A stretch of 39,582 bases of DNA from Phialocephala subalpina (lineage: Eukaryota; Ascomycota; Leotiomycetes; Helotiales; Mollisiaceae), in the NCBI GenBank assembly GCA_900073065.1, contig FJOG01000052.1:256172-295753 (forward strand). The letters run 5' to 3'. The notes under the pieces were generated by a model. The model saw nothing but the letters and a program-made list of their open reading frames with translations, searched no databases and was not told where the DNA came from. Both the position numbers and the translations under genes were made by a program. Shown one piece after another: positions 1-9,699 of this stretch; positions within the stretch are counted from its first letter, which is position 1, and each line of letters begins with the position of its first letter.

Positions 1-367
1 TTATTAAGGTTTTCGATAAAATAACCCGTTTATTTATAAAATAAATCTTTAATTCGAAGATTAATAAGTAAATTTATTTTTTGCTTATAAATAATTTGAT
101 TAAAATAAATAAATTAAAATTAATATTTAAAATTATTTTCATTAAGCGTAAATTTGATATAAATATAATTTTATTTTTTTGAGAGATAATCTTCGTACTA
201 ATTCTCGTGATCAACGAAAAACTAAATTAATATAATAAATTTTAATATTAAATTTCTTAGAAATTCGTATTTCTAATAGTAATTAATTGGATTGAAAATA
301 TATTAATAATTATAATTATATGATAGAGATTCCGGAATAGAATATTTTTGAGAATTATTTGGTATAA
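1..367. repeat. AT-rich island, probably RIP-mutated repeat remnant
   Basis: The sequence is almost entirely A and T, with short runs such as TTAATAT and AAATAAAT and no open frame of useful length. It changes abruptly to balanced composition near position 370. Such sharp islands in Pezizomycotina are usually transposon copies mutated by RIP (C to T in CpA context). No terminal repeat or recognisable coding remnant is visible, so the element family is unknown. Confidence 0.55.
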
Positions 368-1010
368 CTAATTCGCTATTATAAGTACCTCGATATATTG
401 CGTGATCGCTAGGATGAAAAGGTTAAATCGAGTTTGTTCAATGGGCAAGAAATCAATCGTATAAGACTTCGCCGGGAATGATCGCGCTTTTTTGGTAGAA
501 TTTTTACTCCATGAGGCTAAGCCGGTTACTTTTTCAGAGAGCGTGCCGGCTTCTAAGAAGTTCCGCCGTTTGGGTAGCGCAAAATACTCTACTTTAACCT
601 CGGTCTTTGCTCCATTCGAAGAAGGGGTGCGCCACCGATGGAATATGTGAGGAACGCCGAAGTACACAGAGCTTCGTATAAGGCCGCGGGAAGAGACCTC
701 AAAGTAAGCTCGGGCCTCGCCTGCAGGTCCGAAGTACACTTGTCGTCTAGCATCGATTAGTATGGAAGGAAATATCCAGAATCGGACTTGCGCAGTATCG
801 AACACATAAAGCATATCACTGAGGTTGTCGGGCGCTCAACCCCCGGCAGACTGGATAGAGAGACGGAAAGAGCAACTGTCAAACGGTACGGAACAAGATG
901 CAAAAACTCATGTCAATATGACAGCGCAACACAAACCTCACCATTCCTCCAGAAGTCCATGACTCAATGGATCCTGTAAGTGTGCCCACGGGCCAGCCCA
1001 CGCTGAAGTA
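368..1010. other. Balanced-composition stretch with one unidentified ORF
   Basis: This block lies between two AT-rich islands. The minus strand carries an ATG-initiated 148-codon frame (814 down to 368) whose product contains two similar short pieces, VYFGPAG and VYFGVP. I do not recognise the protein. The frame ends exactly where the AT-rich island starts, so it may be a remnant cut off by the island or a chance frame. I see no splice-supported extension and do not claim a gene. Confidence 0.2.
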
Positions 1011-1400
1011 TTAATCTTGATGTGTTTACTAACGAGGAGAAAGCAAATTCAGATCGTGAGAGCTTAAGAATCGAAGATATTGCAATTTCTATGGTATTGT
1101 TATAAATATAATTTGAGGTGCGATTTCCTTTAATATAATTACAGAAATGAATAATAAAAACAAAATACCAAGTAGAACTTCTTATATAATTATCTTATAA
1201 TATATTTTTATCCTAATCAAGGGTTTATTAATCGTAAAATTATTTGGTAAACTCGGTTAATTCTTATTTATAGAATTATAATATAATAATTAAATTTTAC
1301 TAATTCCTAAAAACGAGAAACTTTTATCTAGTATAATAAAAAGAAAAAACCGAGTTTCTAAAGACAAAATAAAGCCGGATTAGAATTGCAGATCGTGGGG
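1011..1400. repeat. Second AT-rich island
   Basis: About 390 nt of strongly A/T-biased sequence with many TATAAT and AATTAT runs and no open frame. It resembles the island at the left end of the window and is probably another RIP-decayed repeat fragment. Positions 1401-1870, which follow, are of mixed composition and hold no recognisable gene; a short A-run occurs near 1625. Confidence 0.5.
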
Positions 1401-1871
1401 ACAAGCGGTATAATAAAAGGGCTAACAATCATAGAATTGAGGCATCTTAATCCGGCACCCCGCCATTTGGTTGAGGGGACTGGTTCAGGCTCCCATTGTG
1501 CAATCGAGCCCTTTAGCTAAGGTCTAGACTGCCGCGGGGTCAAGTTCAGGGCCTATGCTGTTTGAAGGGAGACCGATTCGGGCCCACTAAGTGTAATCAA
1601 ACCGTTCGGCTATGCAGGCAGCTAAAAAAAAAAGCGAGCCAGGTAGGAAAGTTTCCATTAAGCTTAAATTTAGAGTACGGCTGTGGGGTTCTTTCAAATA
1701 TTCGATGTTAGTAGCTGTAGATGTGTCCAAGGGATTAGGACCAAGGGAAGTAGCACCACGGCTCTTCTATTTTCTTGATTATACTCGCGAATTTCTTCTT
1801 TATCTACGAGAAAAACAATATAAGAAGTCCTTTCATGGCCATTGGCAGTTGGAATTGTTTTATTAAGGTAG

Positions 1872-2505
1872 ATGTTTGGAGTTTGCATTACGGACTGGAG
1901 ACTTGGTAATAGAATTCAGAGTAGTGGGACTTCAAATACATTCATGTTGGCAGTGTATGAAGTGCTGAATAGTATGGTGACGCGGATCAACTCAGCTCTC
2001 AGACAAGACAATAGCGGCGAGGCGGATTCTTCATCGACAAACAAGGCAGGCTACAGGGGAGGATATAATAACACGAATGTTATGTCAGGCCTGTCGTTGA
2101 ATGGTATGCTTTTACTTTGATATATTCTGAAAATATGGGCGCTTCACTGATATCGGTTCTAGATCTAATACCATCCAATGGATCAGGAAACCGCTCTTAT
2201 CCTACCGGTACAGGGCAAGCTGGAAGCTCCCACGAAACGACCCCATCATCTGGTCTTGGATTTCAGTTCGATCTCGATTTAATGTCCATGCCAATGGACT
2301 CTCTGGGCGCAATGATTGATATGCCAGCAAGTCTAGATTGGGTAAGTTGCATTCACTCCTAATCTTCCCCTGAAGATGAATATTAATTGAATCGCAGGAC
2401 GTATTCGACAACCATGTTCGGCCCCAACAACTGTCGGAAGAAACCTGGCCTGAACTTTCACTCGATGATTTTGGATTTGGTAACAATTATGATTACAACC
2501 TGTGA
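1872..2505 (+). pseudogene. Orphan 3' end of a fungal transcription-factor gene
   Basis: Three exons join in one frame: about 1872-2103, 2163-2341 and 2398-2505. They are separated by a 59-nt intron (donor GTATGC, acceptor CTAG) and a 56-nt intron (donor GTAAGT, acceptor GCAG). The product is rich in Ser, Gly, Asn and Asp and ends in an acidic, aromatic tail (DWDVFDNHV, then LSLDDFGFGN). This is typical of the C-terminal end of Zn2Cys6 regulators. A TAG stop lies directly before the first ATG in frame, and no zinc cluster or middle-homology domain occurs upstream, where the sequence degrades into AT-rich DNA. It is therefore most likely the surviving 3' part of a broken regulator gene. The family call rests on style of sequence, not on a diagnostic motif. 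Confidence 0.45.
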
Positions 2506-2566
2506 GCCGAGGACAACGTCTATTTACAATTGAATAATAAACACCTCTCTCAAGCACAACCTGCCA

Positions 2567-3698
2567 CTATCTAAACTCCTTCGTCTCACGATCGCAGTAG
2601 TCGAAGAAGGTTTGCCCAGCTCCGCTTCCACCTTCTACTTTCCCTTTGAGCGCTTTAGAAATATCGTCAGGGAACGGCGCAATTCGGCCCCAAGCCATCA
2701 CATATCCACCATTGTGTTTCGCTTTGAGCTCGGGCGAGAATCCGGCATACAACTCGGAGTAGGCACCGTATACGGGTCCTTTGAAGAGGAGTTTCTAGAA
2801 AGATTCATCAGTATAGTGCACTCGTTCAGAAACTCCAAACGCACCATGATTACGGGCCCGACGGTACCCATGTTGCGCTGTAGTTCAGTCCGCATCAACC
2901 CAGGATGCACGCTCTAGTCTCGATCAGCTTCGGTCTCGACCCACGATGTCGGTCCTACTCACTACGCTGAGTATTCCATTGCTTCCCAAACGCTTCGCGA
3001 ATTCGGTCGCCAGCATCGTTCCGCCTGCTTTGGTCTGCATATAGTTGTCCATGGCTTTGGGCAATACTTTCGGGGTCCCCTGGCTGTCGAATGACATCAC
3101 ACCCGCCGGGGTACCCAACTGTAGGAGCGATACCACAAAGACAACTCTGACACTGAGCGAAGGGGATGAGGCGGCTGTACGAATAAGGATAGGTTCGAGG
3201 AGGACGGTCAGGAGATATGGTGCGAGGCAATTTGTGCCCATTTCGAGATCGTGCCCCTGTATCGCACTTTTGTTAGCCTCCTTCATCATACTGCGTGGGG
3301 TTTCGACGAACAAGTTTGTCTTTGCTTCCAGCCGGTGGAGTCATCACCCCCGCATTATGCACTAAGACATCGAGCCTCGTCTCGCGACGCAGAAACTCAT
3401 CGACAGCACCCTTCACCGTTCTTAGATCTGCGAGATCGACGATCATACTTTCCAACTTCCCTGCGGACTTCACACCACTGGTCTGGGTCTTTATTTTGTC
3501 GATTGCGCCTTCGCATCGTGTCGTGGTCCGCGCGGCGATGTATACGGTTCCTCCTGCGATGTAAAGAATCTTGGCGAGTTCGAACCCGACTCCAGATGCC
3601 GCTCCGGTGACGATGTACACCTTGCCAGTGAGAGAGGGGAGGTCTTTGTCTGTGAATGTTGGAGCTGGGGGAAATATGGCGGAAAATGTTGAAGGCAT
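2567..3698 (-). CDS. Short-chain dehydrogenase/reductase, four exons
   Basis: An NAD(P)-dependent SDR of about 325 aa. Exons on the minus strand are 3698-3312, 3256-2963, 2913-2845 and 2794-2567, joined by introns of 55, 49 and 50 nt, all phase 0. Donors are GTTCGT, GTGAGT and GTGCGT. The first intron carries a clear GCTAAC branch point. Seen motifs are the cofactor loop TGAASGVG (residues 31-38), an HNAGV version of NNAG, and a plausible Ser-Tyr-Lys triad at S172, Y201 and K205 (YMQTK). The C-terminal part contains VHPGLMRTEL, as in fungal TIC32/retinol-dehydrogenase-like SDRs. The ATG at 3698 is the only suitable start, because a longer upstream frame begins with TTG. Without splicing the gene looks frameshifted; splicing restores one frame. 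The substrate cannot be inferred. Confidence 0.88.
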
Positions 3699-3797
3699 CG
3701 TGGATGTGGTCGCATAAGAGGTTTTAGGGTGTGATTGAGAAGCAATGCAGATAGAGGACAATGAAATTCAGGACATACAGTTGCCATAAGCTCTATC

Positions 3798-3803
3798 TTT
3801 ATA
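3798..3803 (-). promoter_or_regulatory. Putative TATA box of the SDR gene at 3698
   Basis: On the minus strand the sequence reads GTTATAAAG, about 100 nt upstream of the ATG at 3698. That is a plausible spacing for a fungal TATA element with a short leader. It lies between the start codon and the dispersed element at 3845-3898. Confidence 0.4.
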
Positions 3804-3844
3804 ACATGTGCTTCCTGACGGACATAGTATCGAAGAAAGAGGTG

Positions 3845-3898
3845 ATTGTAAATACAGGTTGAGTGGGTTGGCTGGGAACGCTTGCTGCCGCGTCGACC
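3845..3898 (-). repeat. Dispersed upstream element, copy 1
   Basis: This 54-nt segment matches 12282-12337 closely. Both copies share ATTGTAAATAC, GGTTGAGTGG, TGGCTGG and the GC-rich end GCCGCGTCGACC. Each lies upstream of a minus-strand gene, with its proximal edge 147 nt before the ATG (3698 here, 12135 in the other case). Weaker similarity seems to continue toward the start codons (ACTATRTCCG). It may be a remnant of a mobile element or a duplicated promoter segment. Confidence 0.6.
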
Positions 3899-4116
3899 AC
3901 TCCGCATAAGGCCAGATAGCGGTACCGTAGCATTTTCTTGGAGTCCGAAAACTTAAAATCAGCCAAAAACCGTTAAATCCCTTAAATCCAGGCAGAACCT
4001 AGGCTTCAACCGAAATGATTTGTAATAATAACAAGTTGGTTGTTTGGTAATCAATACTCGCCGTGGCTTGAGCTGCGTCTCTATCTCCGAAAAATCTATC
4101 TTGAGCCCTGAGAAGA

Positions 4117-4122
4117 TATAAG
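4117..4122 (+). promoter_or_regulatory. Possible TATA element upstream of the SDR gene at 4273
   Basis: GATATAAGTATT lies about 150 nt before the ATG at 4273. The two SDR genes diverge, with 574 nt between their start codons, so this region must hold both promoters. Confidence 0.28.
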
Positions 4123-4272
4123 TATTTAACTGTCCTCTTTCAAAGTGAATGTGAGAACCATCTCAGTATTAGTGTTCTACCTCCAATTCATTCAACAGAA
4201 AGCATCCATCCCCCATAAGAATTTCATCACTACTACTTTAAATCTTTTGTATTCAACACACCAGCTTCCAAG

Positions 4273-5061
4273 ATGACAGCCAATATCGACACCATTTTGG
4301 TTCTCGGCGCTACATCTGGTATAGGTGCCGCCTTTGCTCGCTATTTCCACTCCAAAGGAAAAAAGGTCATTGCCGCTGGGCGCCGTCTCGAGCGCCTTCA
4401 ATCTCTTGCAAACGAGCTTCCAGGTCTGGAAATCTTTCAATTTGACGTCGAGAACATCTCATCCATTGAGTCTAAGTTCGCCGAACTCTTCAACACCTAC
4501 CCTGATCTCGACAGTGTGGTCGTCATGGCAGGGAAGATGGAAACCTTGCAATTTGCGGATTCTTCTACGTCAACTACTGCGTCGATTGTGTCGGAAATTA
4601 CGACAAATTTCACTGCTCCTCTGGTCATTGCGAGGACCGTTATTCCGCATTTGTTGTCCCTCAAGCGTCCTTCGACCTTCATCACAGTGTCTTCTGCACT
4701 TGCCTACATTCCACTCCGCGAATATCCTGTTTACAACGGCACCAAAGCAGGTATCCACAATTTTACCGTGACTTTGCGAACGCAATTGGCTGGGACAAAC
4801 GTCAAAGTTCTCGAACTCGTACCACCATATGTGGACACCGAACTTGATCTCAAAATCAGGGATGAGACAATTAAATTACAGGGCGGAAGGACAAAGGCAA
4901 ACACGCCAATGCCACTGGAGGAGTATATGAACACCGCGATCGCTTCTTTGGAGAAAGGGGAGGATAATAAGGAGATATCAGTTGGTTTTTCCGCTTTGGG
5001 AGTTCAGGCTTGGAGAGGTGCATTCCAACCTATTTTGTCCCAGTTTGGGTACGCCGGGTGA
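4273..5061 (+). CDS. Short-chain dehydrogenase/reductase, DltE-like, single exon
   Basis: An intronless 262-aa SDR. The cofactor-binding loop GATSGIG is at residues 12-18. An AGRRLERL segment follows strand 2, as in the DltE/YdfG-type oxidoreductases. The usual NNAG is replaced by VMAG. The catalytic set is S140/S141, Y154 and K158 (YNGTK). It ends in FGYAG with a TGA stop. The ATG at 4273 is preceded by AAG ATG and a pyrimidine- and A-rich leader. It diverges from the SDR gene at 3698, sharing a 574-nt intergenic region. The fold, cofactor binding and oxidoreductase activity are well supported. The substrate is unknown, and NADPH is favoured over NADH only because of the arginines after strand 2. 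Confidence 0.92.
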   Translation: MTANIDTILVLGATSGIGAAFARYFHSKGKKVIAAGRRLERLQSLANELPGLEIFQFDVENISSIESKFAELFNTYPDLDSVVVMAGKMETLQFADSSTSTTASIVSEITTNFTAPLVIARTVIPHLLSLKRPSTFITVSSALAYIPLREYPVYNGTKAGIHNFTVTLRTQLAGTNVKVLELVPPYVDTELDLKIRDETIKLQGGRTKANTPMPLEEYMNTAIASLEKGEDNKEISVGFSALGVQAWRGAFQPILSQFGYAG

Positions 5062-6342
5062 TGGCCTGGGATATCTCAAGTCAGTTGAGTTCAGGAGAAC
5101 TCTAATATGACAATTTCAATATATGGTCGTCAATTAGCTGAAACAGTCCGATAATCTGACATCTTATTCCTTCAAACCCGGAGTCCACCACCTGACGTAT
5201 ATCGTGTCATTCCACTGATCGCTCAGATAAGTGTCCGCCTTTTCTCTATACCGCTATGCATTGTGATGTTTTGCCAAAGGGTTGCTTAACGGTGGGTTAA
5301 ATGGAGGGGCTGGCCAAGGCACCTGGTGTTCTCGAAGTCTTACTGTCGTCAACGACCGAGCTTCAGCTAGAAGCTGCAAAATTGTGCGAATATGGTCTTC
5401 GTTATCACACTCATCAAGGGCATCAACAATAAGCAAATAAGAAGACGGAGATAAGCGCTTGTCTAACCTCGACAATGGACGGAGTGTTGTATTGTGACCA
5501 TCAAACAGAGGGACTGACGAATTGGACGTCTATTCTACCAAATTTGATAGATTATATAGTCTGATTTATCAATTAGACTTTTTCCGAATTGGACTATGGG
5601 AACTATTAATCTCTATGGCAGTGGTAAAATCATTGTATCACTATAAAATGAGTGTGGTAAGTACATAAACAGCCTGAAACAACCCAAATAGGAACTATGA
5701 AGCCATCTAGCAAAGGAGTGTGCCATACAAATAAAAGCTGAGAAACATCCTAATTAGGAAATAATGAAGTTATCCAAGTTATCCGCCGTCTCATCTATCA
5801 CTTCTAGCCTGCCCAAATAGCCAAATTTCTCTTCCGTCACGCTTCACTGACCTCCTTGTGGCCCTGGTCGGCGACCTGGTGCTCTTCTAATAGTACATCT
5901 ATGAACACTAACTCCAGTCATATCCTGGCACCAAGGCAACCATAGGAGAGTGTTCCGGCTCGTAAGGTATACTGGGCGTGCATTTTGGTGTCGATCCAGG
6001 GTCGAAATTCATGCAACCGCGATACTTACGCCGAAGTTGAAAGGGCAGTGTTGCTAAAAGTCACGGCACTGATCGCATTGGACGATCTGTATCGGAGAAA
6101 CTAGAACAGATGTCCAATGCTTTGGGATCAATCGGCAAGCGAAAGTGTTCCGAGATCGATGGCAGTTTGAACTCAAGATTGTACGTCACATCACCCCGAT
6201 CTTGGTACGTTTGAGAAAACCTTGGAGGGGCCATTCTTGATACTTAGCAACTGGTACCGCCTCTGTTGCCGCAGACAGGCTCCGAGAAGTTCGCCAGGCA
6301 TGTTGGTAGCTATTATCGACAAAAGTCGACCGACATCCATGA
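5062..6342. other. Intergenic stretch with no intact gene
   Basis: Apart from the NACHT fragment listed separately, I find no coherent coding sequence here. Near 5520-5640 the sequence is moderately AT-rich. The rest has balanced composition with only short accidental frames. Confidence 0.4.
5254..5475 (-). pseudogene. NACHT-type NTPase fragment (Walker B region)
   Basis: The minus-strand frame encodes SSYLLIVDALDECD followed by IRTILQLLAEARSLTTVRLR. This is the Walker B/ALDECD part of fungal NACHT-domain (STAND) NTPases, which include HET/NLR-like incompatibility and self/nonself-recognition proteins. In the family a sensor-like TSRPE segment normally follows. Here the frame departs into unrelated residues after VRLR, which suggests a frameshift. 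No P-loop, effector domain or C-terminal repeats are present, so only a relic of roughly 50 family-like residues survives. Its presence fits the accessory character of the region, since these genes turn over rapidly. Confidence 0.6.
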
Positions 6343-6756
6343 TCAGCCTAGGGCTGCGCGTGGCTTTCGTCGCTTCGCAGGTCGTGGGTCCTCATCGCCA
6401 GTATCACAGGTGTTATGATTGCAATTGGTGTTTACGGAATAGTGGCCGTCGCTGCTGATCTCTTTATGCCCGTCCTGGTGCCCTCTTCCCTCCCCGCTTC
6501 CCCGCCTCAGGCTCGCCGCTCGGAGCTGGGCCTGGTTGAGCAGAGGGACTGAAGGTACTTCGAGAGATTCTTGAAGTATGGCAGTGCTCGCCATTAATCG
6601 GAGTTGCTGGATGCTTGATGGACTGCAGACTGTACTCGGCTCAAGGGATCGGGAGAAGACGCTGTTTAAGATGTGTTCCGTTAGCGACCTATTCCTGGAA
6701 ATGTCCAAAACGTGACGCTCATGACGTAACAAGTTACCTTTAAGCTCAGCGAGCAA
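6343..6756 (-). other. Unidentified ORF with basic tail
   Basis: A 137-codon minus-strand frame. It contains NTNCNHNTCDTGDEDPRP followed by a basic KRRKPRAAL tail that looks like a nuclear localisation signal. I do not recognise a domain. It could be a remnant of a transposon-encoded or nuclear protein, or a non-coding frame. No intron signals or promoter support it. Confidence 0.2.
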
Positions 6757-6825
6757 CGTAGGACTGAGTGAGATTCTCAGTTGATCGCCAGCGATCTAAG
6801 TGGAGAGTCCATCGACCAGGTACTC

Positions 6826-6845
6826 AAAAAAAAAAAAAAAAAAAA
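6826..6845 (+). repeat. Poly(A) tract of 20
   Basis: An uninterrupted run of twenty A residues in otherwise balanced sequence. It could be a simple slippage repeat or the tail of a retroposed sequence. No flanking target duplication is obvious. Confidence 0.9.
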
Positions 6846-7145
6846 TCTTGCCTTTGCTGCGCCTGCTACAGTGCATGTTGCAAACTCGCACAACGCCACT
6901 TTGTACCTGTGGGACCAAGTCTTAGAAGGATCGCTCGCAAGACGGCCGTAGCATTGATATCCGCACATCGTCTTCGTTGACCCAAATCGCCGTATTCTTG
7001 GGACGTTTGCTTTGTAGGGTTTGCTAGGCCGAGGTCCATTGCCAATATAGAATCGAGAAAAGACATGCTTGAAAGAATACTGAAGAATAATAGACTTGGT
7101 AGAAACAAAGAGATGGAGGTTGATTCTGACAACTGGTGAAGGGAG

Positions 7146-7246
7146 AGATGAAGACTGATGAAGATGAAGACTGATGAAGATGAAGACTGATGAAGATGAA
7201 GACTGATGAAGATGAAGACTGATGAAGATGAAGACTGATGAAGATG
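7146..7246 (+). repeat. 16-bp minisatellite, about six copies
   Basis: The unit GATGAAGACTGATGAA repeats with an exact 16-nt period: GAAGACT occurs at 7150, 7166, 7182, 7198, 7214 and 7230. The copies are essentially identical, so the array is recent or actively homogenised. Open frames across it are a by-product of the repeat. Confidence 0.95.
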
Positions 7247-7499
7247 GTGCTATGTTTATCTGCTCCTTTGTTGGATCAAGCACTAGGTACCTCCATCTGA
7301 CATATCCTTTGTCTTGAGCCACCTTCTCACCGATCAAGTTATGCAAGCCTCCCATCTTTCCCTGACTGCCAGATCCACATCCTGCAAAAGGGAGCGGCAA
7401 GGCGTTGCTACAACCTGGTCCCTGGAAGGATACTGCCCCAGTAGCCACACTCAGTTGACCACCGCTACAAAGTCTTTCCTCGGCAGGTCATGTCCCGGG

Positions 7500-8880
7500 A
7501 GCTAAATAAGCAGCTGAGCGCTGTCGTAACCATGCCTGCAGGGCTTCATTTGATGCGGCATCACTTACCTTATGCAGAGCCACAAGACCGCCTGAGGCTC
7601 GGCTGCAAATCCTTCCTCCTCCTATTTCACCAGATCATTGCCATGCCCGAGAAGGTGGGAAGCTGAGCTTGGGATAATCTCCTACCTCCGTCTCACCTCG
7701 AGTCTGCCTTACACTGGCTGGATCGGATGCTCGGAGTCAAGCTAATATATGAATGTGTTTTGCTTAATAATAATTCTATATAACCTGCTATACTCTCTTG
7801 ATGCAGCGCTCCCTTGCTGCCACTATGCTCCGAGAGGCGCTGAGCTAAACCATGACGTATCTACTCTCCTTTTTGACCTACCTCGTCAAAGATTAAGATG
7901 TGCGAGCTTCTTATCTCTCTCCTATGGCCGGATTCACGTCATGCCAAAGGGACGAGCTGAGCGCTGCTATAACCCATTCCCGGGCAGCTCTTGTTCCGGT
8001 GGACCGGTCCACACCATGCTGGGAAATTGGGCGAGCTGAGTACTGCTAACAACCCTCTCCACCACGGCATCTTCCCATATGGTTTGACCCACTTTATGCT
8101 GAGCAATAGGAGGAGCTAAACACCACTATAGCCTCCTCCTCCGCGACATTATCCCCTTCGCATGAGTATCAAGGCGCACAGGAATCACGTCAGTCGTTAT
8201 ATACCCAAACTTCTGATCAATGCAACTCTACCCACCGATATGAATCTGCCTTGCCACGTTTTGGATTTCCCCCGTGTTCAGGAGCAAGCCTTGATGCGAA
8301 TCCCTCCCTCGCCACAACCCTGCCACTGGATGAATAACGCCGTCGTAGTCCTAGCTTTACTCTACATGAATTTCCCAACTATGCAGGGTAGACAAAAGTT
8401 ATATCATCCTTTCCCGGCGTCGCTTCGTCCACGCATAAATTTCAAATGCTCAGACGCCACGCCAATTCTGAGACCTCTTCATTAGCGCAGCTTGCGGTCG
8501 AGATGACTCTACCTCGCATTGCTTGCGTGACTCTCCTGCTGAACCTAACTATGATCCCTCCCTTGGCCAGTCTCACCGCTGGATGAATCTCACGATAGCT
8601 AACAGGCGCACCAGTAACCATAAACCCTTCTATCAAAGCAACTCTACCTTGCCTTGCCTTGCATGAGATTCTCTTCCTCGGGCAGACGGAACCTTGGTAT
8701 AGATCTTCCCCTGGTGTGATTTCGTATTTGCATGAACCTTATTATGCCTATTACGCACACTAGCTGTCATAACCCTCGATACAACTGTCGTACCGCGCCT
8801 TATTGCTCGGTCTTGCATAAACAATACCTTGCTCGAGGAAAGCATCTGGTAGCGTTGTATAATGGGTAGCATGCTCATAA
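7500..8880. repeat. Degenerate array with roughly 80-bp period
   Basis: Diverged copies of a motif built around GAGCTGAGCGCTGCTATAACC are spread through this stretch. The clearest occurrences start at 7954, 8033 and 8113, giving steps of 79 and 80 nt. More distant relatives lie near 7511, 7660 and 7842. A second related pair is CTTCTGATCAATGCAACTCTACC near 8211 and a similar copy near 8625. No gene is supported here. It looks like an old minisatellite or repeat cluster that has drifted, interrupted by unrelated sequence. Confidence 0.5.
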
Positions 8881-9281
8881 GGAACGCTAAATGTTGACTC
8901 CCAGAATTTGTGTTGCTATCCTTTTAGCCTTTTGAAACCGTACAGAATCGTCGATCGACTACTATTAAAGCGTAATATTATGCGTATTTTGAGTATAACA
9001 TCTTGTGGTAAATAAGAGTTAATAAGTGTTTAATAGATTAGTATGTGCTTGCATACGTTGAAGTTGAATTTTGCGAGGTTCGGTAAGTCGTTTAGTGCGG
9101 CTCTTGCGAACAGGGATCCAGAATCGGCCCCGCTTTACTCTTTCCAATTTTAGCCGGCGGCAATCGTAGCCGAGGAGCTCAAACGGGTCGCCCTGTCCAC
9201 CGTGGGCTCACCTCCTTGGCTCATTTGCTCAGCCTGGCTCAGGTTTGGCTCACCCATAGCCCAGGCTATAGCAGCAACAGC

Positions 9282-9674
9282 TCAGGTCCAAAGACGGAAA
9301 TGGAAAATGCTCATTTCGAGATTCCGATATCGAACTACCTGTTTCATTATATATATATTGGAAGTAGAGTTTGTGTAGGTTTCGAACTCGTTGTTTCCCC
9401 ATCGTTTTACTCCGCCGGGATATGATGTCCCGAAGTCAAAGATCCAGTTTAAGGGCGAGGGAAGTGTGCCTGGATAGCCGCTGAACAGTTCGATGGATGT
9501 TTGGGTGGAGCCGAGTTTGATGAACGCTGCGCGTTTGGGAAGGGTGTTCGCCCAGGTGGTGGTCACTACAACTAAAATTAAAACGAGTGACTTTATGATG
9601 AGAAAGTCTAAAGAGTGCGCTGAAATGAAAAAAATGTAGAGGTAGATAACGATGAAGAGATCAAGTCTTACCAC
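9282..9674 (-). pseudogene. Truncated glycoside hydrolase family 16 N-terminal fragment
   Basis: The minus strand encodes a hydrophobic leader (LIIKSLVLILVVVTT) followed by GTLPSPLNWIFDFGTSYP and WGNNEFETYTNS. This is the conserved first part of fungal secreted GH16 beta-glucanases. The catalytic ExDxxE region should lie further downstream but is absent: the frame runs into unrelated residues after SNIYI. The frame opens with GTG; a better start may come from splicing an intron (donor GTAAGA near 9671, acceptor TTTCAG near 9620), but no ATG exon was found. It is best regarded as the surviving 5' end of a broken gene. Confidence 0.55.
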
Positions 9675-9699
9675 AGAGGGGAAATTGAAGGCCAGAGGG

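Noticed and set aside
1441..1600. Possible tRNA-like segment
   Set aside because: No cloverleaf could be folded by eye, and no GGTTCRA-type B box with a matching A box was found here or elsewhere in the window.
2567..3698. SDR gene looked like a pseudogene with three frame changes
   Set aside because: All three changes fall at GT..AG introns of 49-55 nt in phase 0, and splicing yields a complete SDR.
6777..7448. 223-codon minus-strand frame with repeated SLHLHQSSS-type residues
   Set aside because: The repetition comes from the 16-bp minisatellite and a poly(A) tract; no domain or splice support.
7500..8880. Spaced repeats considered as a CRISPR-like array
   Set aside because: Repeats are strongly diverged, the spacing is irregular outside three copies, and the sequence is fungal.
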